Assembly: GCF_001010285.1 (NCBI RefSeq)
Contig: NZ_CP011104.1
Span: 620,001 to 684,000, forward strand
Direction: 5' to 3'
Length of the DNA stretch: 64,000 bases
From: Photorhabdus thracensis
GTDB taxonomy: Bacteria; Pseudomonadota; Gammaproteobacteria; Enterobacterales; Enterobacteriaceae
A program made the translations under genes and the position numbers. Below the pieces are notes generated by a model that saw nothing but the letters and a program-made list of their open reading frames with translations, had not been told where the DNA came from and did not search any database. Below are positions 1-11,810 of this stretch, piece after piece. Position 1 is the first letter of the stretch. The number at the start of each line of letters is the position of its first letter.

Positions 1-30
1 AGTAAAGAAAATAAAAATAAAGTATTAATA

Positions 31-63
31 GGTAAAATCTATTGCAAAAATTAGTATTTTACC
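31..63. other. AT-rich inverted repeat upstream of the peroxiredoxin gene
   Basis: An 8-bp perfect inverted repeat (GGTAAAAT at 31-38, ATTTTACC at 56-63) with a 17-nt spacer lies about 80 bp before the peroxiredoxin start. It could be a regulator site or the tail of an upstream terminator. The upstream gene is outside the window, so the role is open. Confidence 0.3.
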
Positions 64-140
64 CTTTATTGATGTACGCTAATTCCTTATTCTACATCCA
101 ATTTTTACATAAACCCCGGTTAAAACTACAGGAGTAACTC

Positions 141-743
141 ATGGTTCTGGTAACTCGTCAAGCCCCTGACTTTACAGCAGCAGCTGTCCTTGGCAACGGC
201 GAAATAGTTGGGAATTTCAACCTGAAAAAACACCTGAACGGTAAACCTGCCGTTATCTTCTTCTGGCCGATGGACTTTACTTTCGTATGTCCTTCTGAGC
301 TGATCGCATTCGACCACCGCTACGAAGAGTTCAAAAAACGCGGTGTTGAAGTTGTTGGTGTTTCTTTCGACTCTGAATTTGTCCACAACGCATGGCGTAA
401 AACTCCTATCGATAACGGTGGTATCGGCGAAGTTAAATATGCAATGGTTGCTGATACTAAACGTGAAATTCAAAAAACATACGGTATTGAGCACCCAGAA
501 GCTGGCGTAGCTCTGCGTGGCTCTTTCCTGATCGACAAAAACGGCGTTGTCCGTCACCAGGTTGTTAACGATCTGCCACTAGGCCGTAACATTGACGAAA
601 TGCTGCGTATGGTTGACGCACTGCAATTCCACGAAGAGCACGGCGATGTATGCCCTGCACAGTGGGAAAAAGGTAAAGAAGGTATGGGCGCTTCTCCAGA
701 CGGCGTAGCTAAGTACCTGTCTCAGAACGCATCTAAACTGTAA
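141..743 (+). CDS. 2-Cys peroxiredoxin (AhpC/TSA family)
   Basis: This 200-residue thiol peroxidase reduces hydrogen peroxide and organic hydroperoxides in the cytoplasm. The peroxidatic cysteine is Cys50 in the family motif PxxxTxxC (Pro43, Thr47, Cys50). The resolving cysteine is Cys171 in the sequence GDVCPA, so it is a typical two-cysteine enzyme. A GGIG motif near residue 94 matches the eukaryote-type (Prx1/TSA) subgroup more than the shorter E. coli AhpC, and no ahpF reductase gene follows; thioredoxin is the likely reductant. The start is set by GGAG at 131-134. It stands alone, with a strong hairpin terminator behind it. Codon use looks highly expressed. Annotators often call it ahpC or tsaA; I leave the symbol blank because it is not the E. 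coli orthologue. Confidence 0.93.
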   Translation: MVLVTRQAPDFTAAAVLGNGEIVGNFNLKKHLNGKPAVIFFWPMDFTFVCPSELIAFDHRYEEFKKRGVEVVGVSFDSEFVHNAWRKTPIDNGGIGEVKYAMVADTKREIQKTYGIEHPEAGVALRGSFLIDKNGVVRHQVVNDLPLGRNIDEMLRMVDALQFHEEHGDVCPAQWEKGKEGMGASPDGVAKYLSQNASKL

Positions 744-767
744 CCTCAAACGTTACCAATAATTCAG

Positions 768-797
768 ACCAGTTGGTTGCTGCCAACTGGTTTTTTT
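768..797 (+). terminator. Rho-independent terminator of the peroxiredoxin gene
   Basis: A perfect 9-bp stem (ACCAGTTGG with CCAACTGGT) with a 6-nt loop is followed by a run of seven T. It lies 25 bp after the peroxiredoxin stop. Confidence 0.9.
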
Positions 798-966
798 ATC
801 GCTGAAATTCCTCGTTTTGCCACCTTGCGCACAAAAAATAAATCTTTCTAATAGTTATCATCACTTATAATTAAATTTACAATTGATTAACATTAAAATT
901 CGTGTAAATAAAACAAGCACTTCCACTTTATAAAAATCATCCCGCAAAACGACAGGAGTTCACAAC

Positions 967-2730
967 ATGTTGAAAACATGGAAAACACCACTGGTAATAA
1001 TATCCTTACTCATCTCTTCTCATCTTTATGCCGCTTCAGAACCCGCCGTTGAAGCTAAAAATGGCATGGTTGTCTCAGCCCAACACCTTGCTTCACAAGT
1101 TGGTGTGGATATCCTCAAGATAGGTGGAAATGCTATTGATGCGGCTGTTGCTGTTGGCTATGCCCAAGCCGTTGTAAACCCATGCTGTGGAAATATCGGC
1201 GGTGGTGGTTTTATGACAATTCATCTGGCTGATGGCACAAATACTTTTATTAATTTCCGCGAAACCGCACCAAATGCGGCAAGCGCCAATATGTATCTGG
1301 ACAAAGAAGGTAACGTTGTTAAAGGAGCCAGTTTATATGGCTACCTGGCTGCCGGAGTGCCCGGGACCGTGATGGGACTGGACAGCACCCTAAAAAAATA
1401 TGGCAAACTCAGTCGTGAACAGGTCATGGCGCCTGCAATTAAACTGGCCCGGGAAGGTTATATACTAACCCGAGCAGACACAGATATTTTGGACACTTCA
1501 ATCAAACGTTTCCGCAAAGATCCAGAAGCAGCCCGCATCTTCCTGCGTAAAGATGGCTCCCCTTATCAACCGGGCGATAAGTTGATACAAACCGATCTGG
1601 CAAATACACTGGAATTAATCGCCAAAAAAGGGCAAGAAGCGTTCTATCATGGAGATATTCCTAAACGGGTTGTAGAAGCAGCTAAAAAATCAGGCGGCAT
1701 TATTACCGAAGCCGATTTCGCCAATTATAAGATCTCAGAAACAGCCCCCGTCACCTGTAGCTATCGCGGTTATAAATTTATCTCTTCACCGCCACCCAGT
1801 TCAGGAGGGGTAACAATGTGTGAAATCCTGAATATTCTGGAAGGCTACAACCTCAAAGAAATGGGATTCAACTCTGCTGATTATATTCACACACTGACGG
1901 AAGCAATGCGTCATGCCTATATGGACAGAAATACTCACCTTGGCGATCCGGAATTTGTTAAAAACCCAATCGATCGTTTACTGAGTAAAAGCTATGCCGA
2001 ATCTCTGCGTAAAAAAATAAAACCAGGGGAAGCAACATTATCAGAAAATGTTCAGCCGGGTATTGAACCACATGAGAAACCAGAAACCACGCACTACTCC
2101 ATTGTAGATAAAGAAGGTAATGCGGTTTCAACCACCTATACAATCAATGGGCTTTTCGGTGCTGTCGTCATCGCACCGGGAACAGGTTTCTTCCTCAATG
2201 ATGAAATGGATGATTTCACGACAAAAATTGGTGAGAAGAATCTGTATGGACTGGTTCAAGGTGCGACTAACTCTATCGCCCCTGGTAAGCGCCCACTATC
2301 ATCAATGAGCCCGACACTCGTCACTAAAGACAATAATATATTCCTTGTTCTGGGCTCACCCGGAGGCTCCCGTATTATCTCTATCACGCTACAAACTGCC
2401 TTAAACATCATTGATCACGGTATGCCTCCTCAGGAAGCGGTCAATAGCCCTCGTATTCATCACCAATGGTTACCAGATGAAGTTTATTATGAACAACGAG
2501 GTGTTTCTAAAGACTCACTGAATTTGCTGGAAAAAATGGGATATAAAATGGTGGAACAAACACCGTGGGGCGCAGCTGAGTTGATTATGGTAGGTTTACC
2601 AAAAGCCGCTAACGTTTCAAATACAGGTTCTTCAGGTAATGATGCTGCCGTATCTGGTCAAGTTCGTGAAAACTATTTCTATGGCGCCAATGATGTTCGG
2701 CGCCCAGCAGGTGCTGCTATTGGTTACTAA
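967..2730 (+). CDS. ggt: Gamma-glutamyltranspeptidase precursor
   Basis: Periplasmic enzyme that cleaves the gamma-glutamyl bond of glutathione and transfers or hydrolyses the glutamyl group. The 587-residue precursor opens with a signal peptide (hydrophobic residues 9-22, ending LYAAS). The proenzyme cuts itself before the catalytic threonine of the conserved TTHYS block; here that is Thr374 by codon position (codon at 2086). Downstream come the small-subunit landmarks NGLFG, PLSSMSPT and GSPGGS, the last forming the oxyanion and substrate site. Length matches E. coli GGT (580). The start follows AGGAG at 953-957. It is monocistronic and convergent with brnQ, with a shared hairpin between them. 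Function is inferred from the family. Confidence 0.96.
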   Translation: MLKTWKTPLVIISLLISSHLYAASEPAVEAKNGMVVSAQHLASQVGVDILKIGGNAIDAAVAVGYAQAVVNPCCGNIGGGGFMTIHLADGTNTFINFRETAPNAASANMYLDKEGNVVKGASLYGYLAAGVPGTVMGLDSTLKKYGKLSREQVMAPAIKLAREGYILTRADTDILDTSIKRFRKDPEAARIFLRKDGSPYQPGDKLIQTDLANTLELIAKKGQEAFYHGDIPKRVVEAAKKSGGIITEADFANYKISETAPVTCSYRGYKFISSPPPSSGGVTMCEILNILEGYNLKEMGFNSADYIHTLTEAMRHAYMDRNTHLGDPEFVKNPIDRLLSKSYAESLRKKIKPGEATLSENVQPGIEPHEKPETTHYSIVDKEGNAVSTTYTINGLFGAVVIAPGTGFFLNDEMDDFTTKIGEKNLYGLVQGATNSIAPGKRPLSSMSPTLVTKDNNIFLVLGSPGGSRIISITLQTALNIIDHGMPPQEAVNSPRIHHQWLPDEVYYEQRGVSKDSLNLLEKMGYKMVEQTPWGAAELIMVGLPKAANVSNTGSSGNDAAVSGQVRENYFYGANDVRRPAGAAIGY

Positions 2731-2772
2731 CAACAGGTAATTCAGCAAACCATGTAGAAGAATATAAAGATA

Positions 2773-2809
2773 GCGGGATGGAACACCTTTCTCAGGCATG
2801 CCATCCCGC
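2773..2809. terminator. Possible bidirectional terminator between ggt and brnQ
   Basis: A 9-bp perfect inverted repeat (GCGGGATGG with CCATCCCGC) with a 19-nt loop sits between the convergent stops. The T tract is weak on both sides, so strength is uncertain. Confidence 0.5.
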
Positions 2810-2860
2810 GCTTTCTCTAACTATCTGACGATGACAAACGGTCAAATAAACGGACCATCG

Positions 2861-4192
2861 TCACTGATGACTTTGACTTTCTTGTGAACCAGAACGTCCC
2901 CAAATACGGTCATAAATACCAAACACAACCAGAACCAACAGGGATGGCGCTAACCAAGCTAACCCTTGATCAGCCAATGGTAAACGAGTTGCCCAATTTG
3001 GTAATAAATACACCAGGGTTTCTGATGACTTGATAGCATCTAAAATACCAAACAGCAGACTGATTAGCATCACCGAAGCCAAAACACAGCTAAAATTATT
3101 CCACCAGCGCAGAGTAAAACTCAGAACAATCAAAACGATACAAGGTGGATAAATCGCAGTCAGTACCGGAATAGAAATATTGATCAAATGACTCAAACCA
3201 AGGTTAGAAGTCAGCATGGAGAACAAACCAAGGATCAGAACCAATGAACGATAAGACAAAGGCAGATAACGGCTGAAAAACTCAGCACACGCACAAGTCA
3301 ATCCCACCGCAGTCACCATACAGGCGACAAAAATCAACACGGCGAGGAAAAGAGCGCCAACACCACCAAAAGTATGCTGAACATAGGCATGCAAAATTAC
3401 AGCGCCATTTTCCGCATGAGGAATTAATGATCCACTGCCAGAACCCAGTTTGAACAGAGACAGATAAACCAACACCAGACCGAATCCGGCAATCACCCCT
3501 GCCCACGTCGCATAACGGGTCAACAATGAAGATGAAGCAACACCTCTTGAACGTGCCGCGTTAACGATAACAATACCAAATACCATAGCGCCTAAGGTAT
3601 CCATCGTCAGATAACCGTTAACGAAACCACTGGAGAATGGGATTTGCTGATAAGCATCAATTGCAGGAATTGAGCCCCCCGCAGGCCAAAGTAGAGCGGC
3701 AACACCAAGTATACCTAACGCCAGCATTTTAATGGGCGCCAGCACATGCCCGACAGTATCAAGCAAACGACCAGGGTAAAGCGAAACAGCAATCACCAGG
3801 GCAAAATAAATCAGACTGTAAATAAAGAGTGATAATTCACCCGAACCGGCAAGGGGAGCAATGCCCACTTCAAAAGAAACCGTCGCAGTACGTGGAATTG
3901 CGAATAGAGGGCCAACAGCCAGATAACAAACCGTTGCCAGCAGCAACCCCGCAACCTTACCAATGGGTGAACTCAGCTCTTCAATACCACCGCCTACTTT
4001 TGCCAACGCGATGATTGTAATTACCGGTAAACCAACCGCGGTGACCAGAAAGCCTAATGCAGCTACCCAAACATATTCACCCGATTGTAATCCCACCATA
4101 GGAGGAAAAATAATATTTCCCGCTCCTACAAACAGGGCAAAGGTCATAAACCCTAACGCCCAAATATCCTTAGATGATAAACGATTTGTCAT
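2861..4192 (-). CDS. brnQ: Branched-chain amino acid carrier BrnQ
   Basis: Inner-membrane symporter of the LIVCS family that imports leucine, isoleucine and valine with a cation. The 443-residue protein has about twelve hydrophobic segments throughout and the family N-terminus with [11 protein letters not shown] near residue 23. E. coli BrnQ has 439 residues. The ribosome site is poor (the upstream stretch is AT-rich), so the start is chosen by family alignment. As in E. coli it lies downstream of phoR on the same strand, but a 349-bp gap makes separate transcription likely. Confidence 0.94.
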   Translation of the reverse strand: MTNRLSSKDIWALGFMTFALFVGAGNIIFPPMVGLQSGEYVWVAALGFLVTAVGLPVITIIALAKVGGGIEELSSPIGKVAGLLLATVCYLAVGPLFAIPRTATVSFEVGIAPLAGSGELSLFIYSLIYFALVIAVSLYPGRLLDTVGHVLAPIKMLALGILGVAALLWPAGGSIPAIDAYQQIPFSSGFVNGYLTMDTLGAMVFGIVIVNAARSRGVASSSLLTRYATWAGVIAGFGLVLVYLSLFKLGSGSGSLIPHAENGAVILHAYVQHTFGGVGALFLAVLIFVACMVTAVGLTCACAEFFSRYLPLSYRSLVLILGLFSMLTSNLGLSHLINISIPVLTAIYPPCIVLIVLSFTLRWWNNFSCVLASVMLISLLFGILDAIKSSETLVYLLPNWATRLPLADQGLAWLAPSLLVLVVFGIYDRIWGRSGSQESQSHQ

Positions 4193-4541
4193 AATAATTG
4201 TTAATTTTTTGTTACCATTTTAATGGCTTGAATAATATAAACACCGCCAATAATTAAGCCCACATTGGCAATATTGAACCCTAATTTAACGATTTATTAT
4301 CAAAATAATATTCACCTGTACCTGTTTAATACAGAACCATAGTGGTTATTATAGATAGAATCGCCAGCAACTGCCCACAAGTAAAACTTTTATAGTGCCA
4401 GAAGGCAATAGATAAACCAGAATGCAGAGTTATATACTACACTCTTTTTCAAAACCAGTGATTGCTGTTAGCTATCATTGAATACACACTATATGATTTG
4501 TGTTTTTTTTAACCTTCAAAGCTAATAATTAATTTCACAAG
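4193..4541. other. Intergenic region, brnQ promoter side
   Basis: No coding frame is supported here. The stretch is very AT-rich and must carry the brnQ promoter and the phoR end. I see no convincing terminator, operator or repeat. Confidence 0.5.
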
Positions 4542-5879
4542 TTAATTATTGCTTTTAATTAAACCATTATTATCTCTTTTACTGGTTAATTTAGCCGGTA
4601 CAATCAATCCTGACAGTAAAGTAAAACTGAAAGTTGTTCCTTGACCTATTTCACTGGAGATTTCAAGGTGGGAATGGTGGTGATGTAAAGCATGCTTAAC
4701 AATAGCAAGACCGAGGCCGCTTCCACCCGTTTGCCTGGAACGGGCTTTATCTACCCGATAGAAACGTTCGGTCAAACGGGGTAAATGTTCTGCACTGATA
4801 CCTGGTCCATTATCTTTCACGGTAAACTCGGCACCGTGGGAATTCGTTTTCCAACTGACATCAATCTGAGTGCCTTTCGGGGTATGATTAACCGCGTTAT
4901 AAACCAGATTAGACATTGCACTGCGAAGCTGCTCTTCATTGCCGAAAACTTTTAGTTTTTCACTAATATCAAAATTAATTTTATAGCATTCATTACCAAG
5001 CGCGGCGGCTTCCTGGCGCAATACCTTAAGCATCAGAGGCACATCAACTATTTCATTCATATCAATCTGAGGAGCGGCTTCGATTTTAGAAAGCTGCAAT
5101 AATTGCTTCACCAGACTATCCATCCTCCGGGTTTGCTCCTGCATTGTATTCAGCGCTTTATTACTCAGCGAGCCAGACACCTCCTGATCCTGCATGACTT
5201 CCAGATAACCCTGCAATACAGTTAAAGGGGTACGCATTTCATGGCTGACATTCGCAAAAAAGTCACGGCGGGCATTTTCCAGGGCCCGTTTCTGCGTCAC
5301 ATCCCTGGCAACCATTAATAGTTGCTCTCCAGAGTAAGGCATAACCCGAAACTCAACAGTGAAACCATTATTTAATTCTATTGATAACGGACGTGCAAAA
5401 TCCCTGGAAAGCATATACCGATTAAAATCAGGATAACGAAGTAAATTAAAAATAGGCTGCCCATTGTCCTCAGGCCAACGAAAACCCAGTAAATGCTGGG
5501 CCAAACGGTTACACCAGAAAATATTACCCTCGGTTGTCATCATAACAATGGCATCCGGCAATAACTCAGCGCCACTACGAAACCGTTTGATCAACAGCGC
5601 CAGTTCACGGCGCCGTTTCCGGTTCCGTTGCTGCATTTGGTGAATACCGTAAAAAATCGGCTCCCATCCCCCCCTTCCCGACGGCGGCAACATCCTACGA
5701 TCTAACCATAACCAATCCGAAAGTTTCAGCAAATTATAGCCATGCCATATCAGCGCCAAAAATACCGAAGCAAACAAACACCAGGACAAGTGACCAATAA
5801 ATATCGACAAAACTAATGCAGGCAAACAAAAAAGAAACAGTTCTGAAACCAGTTTTTTCCAGGATAAACGTTCTAACAC
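4542..5879 (-). CDS. phoR: Phosphate-regulon sensor histidine kinase PhoR
   Basis: Membrane kinase that phosphorylates PhoB when phosphate is low and dephosphorylates it when phosphate is plentiful, together with the Pst/PhoU complex. With the GTG start at 5879 the protein has 445 residues (E. coli 431). Two N-terminal membrane segments are followed by a PAS domain (about 90-190), the H box [13 protein letters not shown] with the phosphorylated His213 (same number as E. coli), and the ATPase N, G1 and G2 boxes ([27 protein letters not shown]). GTG is preferred over a TTG at 5900 because GGAG lies 8 nt before it and the protein then begins VLERLSWK, matching E. coli MLERLSWK. The gene follows phoB by 23 nt, so it forms the phoBR operon. 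Confidence 0.95.
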   Translation of the reverse strand: MLERLSWKKLVSELFLFCLPALVLSIFIGHLSWCLFASVFLALIWHGYNLLKLSDWLWLDRRMLPPSGRGGWEPIFYGIHQMQQRNRKRRRELALLIKRFRSGAELLPDAIVMMTTEGNIFWCNRLAQHLLGFRWPEDNGQPIFNLLRYPDFNRYMLSRDFARPLSIELNNGFTVEFRVMPYSGEQLLMVARDVTQKRALENARRDFFANVSHEMRTPLTVLQGYLEVMQDQEVSGSLSNKALNTMQEQTRRMDSLVKQLLQLSKIEAAPQIDMNEIVDVPLMLKVLRQEAAALGNECYKINFDISEKLKVFGNEEQLRSAMSNLVYNAVNHTPKGTQIDVSWKTNSHGAEFTVKDNGPGISAEHLPRLTERFYRVDKARSRQTGGSGLGLAIVKHALHHHHSHLEISSEIGQGTTFSFTLLSGLIVPAKLTSKRDNNGLIKSNN

Positions 5880-5902
5880 ATCAGGTTCTCCGGTGCGCAA
5901 AC

Positions 5903-6592
5903 TCAGTAACGGGTAGAAAAACGATAACCAGTACCGCGAACGGTCTGCACCATTTTATCATGACCACCAATCTCTAATACTTTACGTAAACGGCGAATAT
6001 GTACATCGACAGTTCTGTCTTCAACATAAACATTTGCTCCCCAAACATAATTGAGCAACTGTTCACGGCTGTAGACCCGCTCAGGATGAGTCATAAAGAA
6101 ATGAAGTAATTTAAACTCGGTCGGCCCCATATCCAGAGCCAGATCCTGGCTGGTCACACGATGGGAAGTGGCATCCAAAACCAAACCATCCATTTCAATG
6201 ATATCTTCTACCACCATAGGTGAAATACGCCGCAATACCGCTTTGACTCTGGCAACCAGCTCTTTAGGAGAGAAAGGCTTGGTTATATAGTCATCTGCCC
6301 CAACTTCGAGGCCACGAACCCGATCTTCCTCTTCACCACGTGCCGTCAGCATCATCACCGGAATATCACGGGCATTATTATCCCGTTTCATTTGTTTGAT
6401 TATCTGCAAACCAGAACCACCAGGGATCATCCAATCCAATAACACCAAATCAGGATAGGGCTCAGATAAACATGCCAGCGCGGAATCATAATCTTCCGCC
6501 TCTACCGGCTGATAGCCATTTTTTTCCAGCACAAAACAGACCATCTCACGAATCGGAGCTTCATCTTCAACGACCAGAATACGTCTTGTCAT
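5903..6592 (-). CDS. phoB: Phosphate-regulon response regulator PhoB
   Basis: OmpR/PhoB-type transcription factor that activates the Pho regulon once phosphorylated by PhoR. The 229-residue protein equals E. coli PhoB in length and is nearly collinear with it. The receiver domain carries Asp53 (LLDWM) as the phosphoacceptor, with acidic residues at 9-10 and the conserved Lys in [10 protein letters not shown]. The C-terminal winged helix (about 125-229) includes [14 protein letters not shown]. The open frame runs upstream to 6643, but the start at 6592 gives the family N-terminus [11 protein letters not shown] and has AGGA upstream; the longer form would read through the promoter. Confidence 0.97.
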   Translation of the reverse strand: MTRRILVVEDEAPIREMVCFVLEKNGYQPVEAEDYDSALACLSEPYPDLVLLDWMIPGGSGLQIIKQMKRDNNARDIPVMMLTARGEEEDRVRGLEVGADDYITKPFSPKELVARVKAVLRRISPMVVEDIIEMDGLVLDATSHRVTSQDLALDMGPTEFKLLHFFMTHPERVYSREQLLNYVWGANVYVEDRTVDVHIRRLRKVLEIGGHDKMVQTVRGTGYRFSTRY

Positions 6593-6640
6593 GGTTAGTC
6601 CTGTTAAATATTGAGATAAACGCGACTGAGTTTTAAAAGG

Positions 6641-6675
6641 CATTATGCGTCAGTTTTATGACAGATTTATGAAAT
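6641..6675 (-). promoter_or_regulatory. Pho box and promoter of phoBR
   Basis: On the minus strand three 7-bp repeats spaced by 4 bp read ATTTCAT-AAAT-CTGTCAT-AAAA-CTGACGC, running straight into a -10-like CATAAT at 6641-6646. The Pho consensus is CTGTCAT repeats at 11-bp pitch. This layout is nearly the same as the known E. coli phoB promoter, so PhoB very likely activates its own operon from here, about 50 bp before the start codon. Confidence 0.9.
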
Positions 6676-6853
6676 CCTGCCTCGGCTATCCTCCACCTGC
6701 AATCTGTTTCGCAATAATTAATTCAAACAACTATCATATTTCATCATGAATGCGAAGCAACTCGGAGATATATTCACAAAGCCAGATTTAAAGGCGACAT
6801 TCAGAATATAGCCATTATAATCATCATTCACTTTAATCCATTGCGGCGGAATT

Positions 6854-8089
6854 ATGCGTATTATTCACACTTCGGACTGGCATCTTGGCCAATATTTTTT
6901 TACAAAAAGCCGGGCTGCTGAACATCAACATTTTCTGCGTTGGCTGATTAAACAGGTTGAAAATTACCAGGTCGATGCATTAATTGTTGCCGGAGATGTG
7001 TTTGATACCGGATCGCCGCCCAGTTACGCCCGTGAGCTATATAATCACTTTGTTGTTGAACTGCAACCTACTGGCTGTCAGTTAATTATCCTTGGTGGTA
7101 ATCATGATTCCGTGGCAACGTTGAATGAATCAAAGGAACTGCTTTCCTGCCTGAATACCACCGTCATTGCCCATGCGGAAGAAGACCCGCAGAAGCAAAT
7201 AAAAGTGCTCAACACCAAAGAAGGCAATACCGGCGCCATCCTCTGTGCAATCCCTTTTCTGCGTCCAAGAGATATTATGACCAGCCTGGCAGGTCAGTCA
7301 GGAGAACAAAAACAACTGGCATTACAGGAAGCGATTGCAGAACACTATGATCAACTCTATCAGCAAGCACGTAAATTACGTGATGAACTGGATTTACCCT
7401 TACCTATTATTGCCACCGGGCATCTAACCACCGTTGGCGCCTCAACCACAGATTCAGTCCGGGATATTTATATTGGTACACTTGATGCCTTCCCGGCGCA
7501 AGCTTTCCCACCGGCAGACTATATTGCACTTGGGCATATTCACCGGCCACAAATCGTGGCTAAATCTGAACATATTCGCTACAGCGGTTCCCCCATACCG
7601 CTCAGTTTTGATGAAGTCGGACAGGAGAAAAGTGTCTGTTTGGTGGAATTTACCCAAGACAAACTGGCATCCATTACACTTTTACCTATTCCTCAATATC
7701 AACCCATGCAGCTTATCAGGGGTGACCTGCAACAAATTGAACAGCAATTACAGACTTTTAATGACTATAAAGGCGAGCAACCCGTCTGGTTAGATATTGA
7801 AGTTGCCACACAAGACTATCTCCATGATATCCAGAAAAGAGTTCAATCAATGGTTGCGAAACTTCCTGTTGAAGTCATTCTGCTGCGGCGTAGTAAAACA
7901 CAGCGACAAAATATGCTGGCACAAGAAAACAGAGAAACCTTGACAGAACTCAGTGTTAACCAGGTTTTTACCCGTCGGCTTGAGCAATCAGAACTTGAAG
8001 ATGAAGAACACAAAAAACGTCTGACCACCCTTTTCGAACAAACACTGAATAATATCTATCAGGATAAAAACAAGGAGGAACAGGCATGA
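6854..8089 (+). CDS. sbcD: SbcCD nuclease, SbcD subunit
   Basis: Mre11-type metallophosphoesterase that, with SbcC, cuts DNA hairpins and processes protein-blocked ends. The 411-residue protein shows the phosphoesterase motifs DWHLG (residues 8-12), GDVFD, GGNHDS and GHIH, which bind the two manganese ions. E. coli SbcD has 400 residues. The start is the ATG in the family opening [13 protein letters not shown]. It is divergent from phoB, as in E. coli, and its last 4 bp overlap sbcC (ATGA), so the two subunits are coupled in translation. Confidence 0.95.
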   Translation: MRIIHTSDWHLGQYFFTKSRAAEHQHFLRWLIKQVENYQVDALIVAGDVFDTGSPPSYARELYNHFVVELQPTGCQLIILGGNHDSVATLNESKELLSCLNTTVIAHAEEDPQKQIKVLNTKEGNTGAILCAIPFLRPRDIMTSLAGQSGEQKQLALQEAIAEHYDQLYQQARKLRDELDLPLPIIATGHLTTVGASTTDSVRDIYIGTLDAFPAQAFPPADYIALGHIHRPQIVAKSEHIRYSGSPIPLSFDEVGQEKSVCLVEFTQDKLASITLLPIPQYQPMQLIRGDLQQIEQQLQTFNDYKGEQPVWLDIEVATQDYLHDIQKRVQSMVAKLPVEVILLRRSKTQRQNMLAQENRETLTELSVNQVFTRRLEQSELEDEEHKKRLTTLFEQTLNNIYQDKNKEEQA

Positions 8090-11000
8090 AAATTCTGAGT
8101 CTGCGACTGAAAAACATTAATTCATTACAAGGTGAATGGAAGATTGATTTCACAACAGAGCCGTTTGCCAGCAGTGGCCTATTCGCAATAACCGGCCCTA
8201 CCGGTGCGGGTAAAACCACATTATTGGATGCCATCTGCCTTGCCCTTTATCACGAAACACCGCGCCTGACAGTTTCAGCATCACAAAATGAGCTGATGAC
8301 CCGCCACACAGCAGAATCCCTAGCTGAAGTTGAGTTTGAAGTGAAAGGTGTTGCTTACCGCGCTTTCTGGAGCCAACGGCGAGCGCGCAACCAGCCGGAC
8401 GGCAATCTGCAAGCCCCAAAAGTGGAACTCGCATTCAGCAGCAACGGCAAAATTCTGGCAGATAAGATCCAAGATAAGAAAGAGAAAATTATCGAAATTA
8501 CCGGATTGGATTACGGTCGTTTCACCAAATCCATGCTGTTATCCCAAGGAGACTTCGCTGCTTTTCTCAATGCTCAACCCAATGAACGGGCTGATTTATT
8601 AGAAGAATTAACCGGTACTGAAATTTACGGTATTTTATCCCAACAAATTTACCAGCAACATAAAGAAGCCCAGTCAGAACTGGGTATTCTGCAAGCCAAA
8701 GCCTCTGCCATTGATTTGTTAACGGAAGGACAGCATCAACAATATCTCGAGCAACAGCAACAACTCGCGGATTCTGAATCACGACTGAATCAACAAATAA
8801 AAACCCTGCAACATTCGGAGCAATGGCTGATCCGTGAGGAAGAACTTCAACAATTTGCTACTGAAAATCAGGTTGTTTTACAACAGGCAGAAAACGCACT
8901 TACCCACGCAGAACCGCAACTGCAAAAACTGGCCGACAGTGAACCAGCCGAAACGCTTCGCCCATTGCTGGATGACAAAAATCGAACTCAATATGAGCAT
9001 CAGAGAATCAGTAAGCAGTTGGAAGATATGCGCCAACAACTTCAACAGCAGCAGCAAACACTCACGCCGATACAACAAAAAGTGACTGATACCGACTCTG
9101 CCAGAGCAACACATCAACAACACCGGCAGCAACAAGAAAAACTGATATCAGAACAGGTGATCCCATTGGATCATCAGATTGATGGTCAGATTAAAGATCT
9201 TAATCTTACTCAGCAACAAATCAGCGAACAGAAAACAGCGCTTGAAAACAGTTGCCAGCAATATGACACGGCAAACCAACGCTCCCAGTCATTAACCAAC
9301 CAAAGAAAACAACTGGAAAACTATTTCGAACAGCAGACTTACCATCAATATTTCGGTGAAAAAATTGCTTTCTGGCAACACCAATTCTCCTGGCGGCAAG
9401 ATCAGCAGCAACAAATTAATCACCAAAATCAAAAAATTGACAAGCTCAATGCCGAAATCACACAACTTAGCGATAACCTGAATAAACAAGAAGCAGACCT
9501 AAAACAACAGATTGAAAATAACCAACCATTAAAACTGGCATTTGAACAGGCAGAGCAGCAATTTTTTCATCTGCAAAAGCAATATTCACCAGAGAAATTA
9601 CAAAAACAATTAGCTGAATATCAGGAACAACTGCCGCGGCAACATAAACTGGAAATACTGTCCCCGCAAATCCTGCAATTACAAACCACAATTGCCAGTA
9701 ATCGTGTTCGTTTACAACAACCGGAAAAATTATTAAAGGAACTTCCTGTTCAAATTGGCGCTATTGATAAACAACTCTCAGACAAACAGCAACATTTAGC
9801 AGATCTTTCTCAACGCATTCAGTTAGAACAAAAAATTGTTAGTCTGGAAAAAGAGCGCGCGCAACTCAAAGAAGGTGTTCCTTGTCCACTTTGCGGTTCT
9901 GAACATCACCCGGCTATTCAAGCTTATCAAAAGATTGAATTGTCAAAATCAGAGCAACGGCTAAAAGATTTACGTCAGGAATTTGAAGAACTGCAAACTA
10001 CCAGAATATCGTTAGTGAATAAAAACGAGTTTCAACAGCAACAATACAACCATATTTTGCAAGAAATTACTGACGCTGAACCAAAATTGAATTCATTAAT
10101 TCAACAATGGCAGCAAACTTGCGAAACATTACAAACTGAAATTTCTCCTTCAGATAAACCGGCACTTGAAATATTTGTACAGCAGAACCAATCGGCTTAT
10201 CAGCTTTGTCTGGCCCAATTAGCTAAATTTGAACTGACAGAAAAAGAACATCAAAAAACAGAAAAAGTACTAACAGTTCATAAAGAACAGATTAAAAAAA
10301 TTGAGCAAAGCATTGAGCTGGATAAACAACAATACAATGCCCTAACAAAATACCTCGCTGAACTGCAACCAGAGATACAGCAACAACAGAATAAGCTGGC
10401 TGATGTTATTGAAAAAATGACTTCTGAATTACAGGAATATGATTTATCACTGCCAATTCTGAATGATGCTGAAAACTGGCTGCAACAACGTAGAAATGAG
10501 TGGCAGGTATATCAAAACTGCCGTGAAAACTGGCAACAAATCCAAAAAGAACAAGCTGTTATTCAAAATCAGCTTGAATCATTGAGTAAACAAAAAGAAG
10601 AATACACATCCCGTTTAAACATATTTAATCAAAAAGAGCAACAACAGAAACAGCAACTCGCAGAGACGCAACAACAGCGCCAAAAACTATTTGGTGAACA
10701 GTCGGTCGCGAAAATGACTCAGGCATTACAGCAACAATCTCAGCTGTTGGAAGAAAAATACAAACAGGCACTGTCACATCTGCAACAAGCACAATCCAGT
10801 ATCAGCCAGCTTACCGGCGCAATTCATGAGATTGAAAAAAACAGCAAACAAGCTGAACAACAAAAACAGCAGTCAGAACAAAATTTCAACTCTGCATTAG
10901 CTGAAAGTATATTTACCGATCAAAGTACCTTTGAAGCAGCCCTATTATCACCAGAGCAACGTAAGGAGCTGCAACAACTCAAAGAACGGCTCGAACAACA

Positions 11001-11772
11001 ACAGATACAAGTCAAAGCCTTGTGTCAAAAAGCAGCAGAAGCCCTGCAACAACATCTGAAAAATCGCCCTGAATTACTTTCTCAACAGACAAAATCACAA
11101 CTGACTGAACAGTTGAAAAGCACCACTGATGAGCTGAAAAGAAACACCTTACAACAAGGAGAATTAAGAAACCTGCTTGGTAATGACGCAGTACGCCGCC
11201 AACAACAAAAATCCTTGCTGGAAGAGATCAACCATTGCCAACAAAATTATGATGACTGGAGTTACCTGAATAACCTGATTGGTTCAGCAGATGGCGCTAA
11301 ATTCCGCCGTTTTGCCCAAGGACTAACACTGGATCATCTGGTTCATCTTGCCAATCAACGGCTGAGAAAACTTCACGGACGCTATTATTTACAACGCAAA
11401 AACAGTGATGGTCTTGAACTGCAAGTCGTTGATACCTGGCAAGCCGATGCCATTCGTGATACCAAAACGCTTTCCGGTGGTGAAAGTTTTCTGGTCAGCC
11501 TCGCTCTGGCTTTAGCTTTATCTGATTTAGTCAGCAATAAAACCTGTATTGATTCACTATTCCTGGATGAAGGCTTTGGCACACTTGACCCAGAAACTCT
11601 TGATATTGCACTCGACGCTCTGGACCATCTGAATGCTTCCGGGAAAACTATTGGTGTTATAAGCCACGTCGAAGCCATGAAAGAACGGATCCCAGTACAG
11701 ATTAAAGTTAAAAAAGTTAATGGACTTGGAATAAGTAAACTCTCACCTGAGTTTCGTTATAATAAACAATAG
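8086..11772 (+). CDS. sbcC: SbcCD nuclease, SbcC ATPase subunit
   Basis: Rad50/SMC-type ATPase partner of SbcD. The 1228 residues begin with the Walker A motif GPTGAGKTT (near residue 38). Two very long coiled coils flank the zinc hook CPLC (near residue 605). The ABC signature SGGES and Walker [12 protein letters not shown] lie in the last 110 residues. E. coli SbcC has about 1048 residues, so this one is some 180 longer; the extra length lies in glutamine-rich coil, with several runs of Q near 310-330 and 850-910. Heads and hook are intact, so I take it as functional. GGAGG upstream and the ATGA overlap with sbcD fix the start. Confidence 0.95.
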   Translation: MKILSLRLKNINSLQGEWKIDFTTEPFASSGLFAITGPTGAGKTTLLDAICLALYHETPRLTVSASQNELMTRHTAESLAEVEFEVKGVAYRAFWSQRRARNQPDGNLQAPKVELAFSSNGKILADKIQDKKEKIIEITGLDYGRFTKSMLLSQGDFAAFLNAQPNERADLLEELTGTEIYGILSQQIYQQHKEAQSELGILQAKASAIDLLTEGQHQQYLEQQQQLADSESRLNQQIKTLQHSEQWLIREEELQQFATENQVVLQQAENALTHAEPQLQKLADSEPAETLRPLLDDKNRTQYEHQRISKQLEDMRQQLQQQQQTLTPIQQKVTDTDSARATHQQHRQQQEKLISEQVIPLDHQIDGQIKDLNLTQQQISEQKTALENSCQQYDTANQRSQSLTNQRKQLENYFEQQTYHQYFGEKIAFWQHQFSWRQDQQQQINHQNQKIDKLNAEITQLSDNLNKQEADLKQQIENNQPLKLAFEQAEQQFFHLQKQYSPEKLQKQLAEYQEQLPRQHKLEILSPQILQLQTTIASNRVRLQQPEKLLKELPVQIGAIDKQLSDKQQHLADLSQRIQLEQKIVSLEKERAQLKEGVPCPLCGSEHHPAIQAYQKIELSKSEQRLKDLRQEFEELQTTRISLVNKNEFQQQQYNHILQEITDAEPKLNSLIQQWQQTCETLQTEISPSDKPALEIFVQQNQSAYQLCLAQLAKFELTEKEHQKTEKVLTVHKEQIKKIEQSIELDKQQYNALTKYLAELQPEIQQQQNKLADVIEKMTSELQEYDLSLPILNDAENWLQQRRNEWQVYQNCRENWQQIQKEQAVIQNQLESLSKQKEEYTSRLNIFNQKEQQQKQQLAETQQQRQKLFGEQSVAKMTQALQQQSQLLEEKYKQALSHLQQAQSSISQLTGAIHEIEKNSKQAEQQKQQSEQNFNSALAESIFTDQSTFEAALLSPEQRKELQQLKERLEQQQIQVKALCQKAAEALQQHLKNRPELLSQQTKSQLTEQLKSTTDELKRNTLQQGELRNLLGNDAVRRQQQKSLLEEINHCQQNYDDWSYLNNLIGSADGAKFRRFAQGLTLDHLVHLANQRLRKLHGRYYLQRKNSDGLELQVVDTWQADAIRDTKTLSGGESFLVSLALALALSDLVSNKTCIDSLFLDEGFGTLDPETLDIALDALDHLNASGKTIGVISHVEAMKERIPVQIKVKKVNGLGISKLSPEFRYNKQ

Positions 11773-11810
11773 CGGAAAATAATGAAAAGCCATCATTAAA
11801 ATGAAAGCAC

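Noticed and set aside
126-557. 143-residue minus-strand open frame over the peroxiredoxin gene
   Set aside because: It is antisense to a clear, highly biased gene and shows no protein-like motifs or ribosome site.
6593-6643. Longer PhoB start at 6643
   Set aside because: It would place the start within the conserved phoB promoter and add 17 residues with no family match; the ATG at 6592 gives the exact E. coli-like N-terminus and length.
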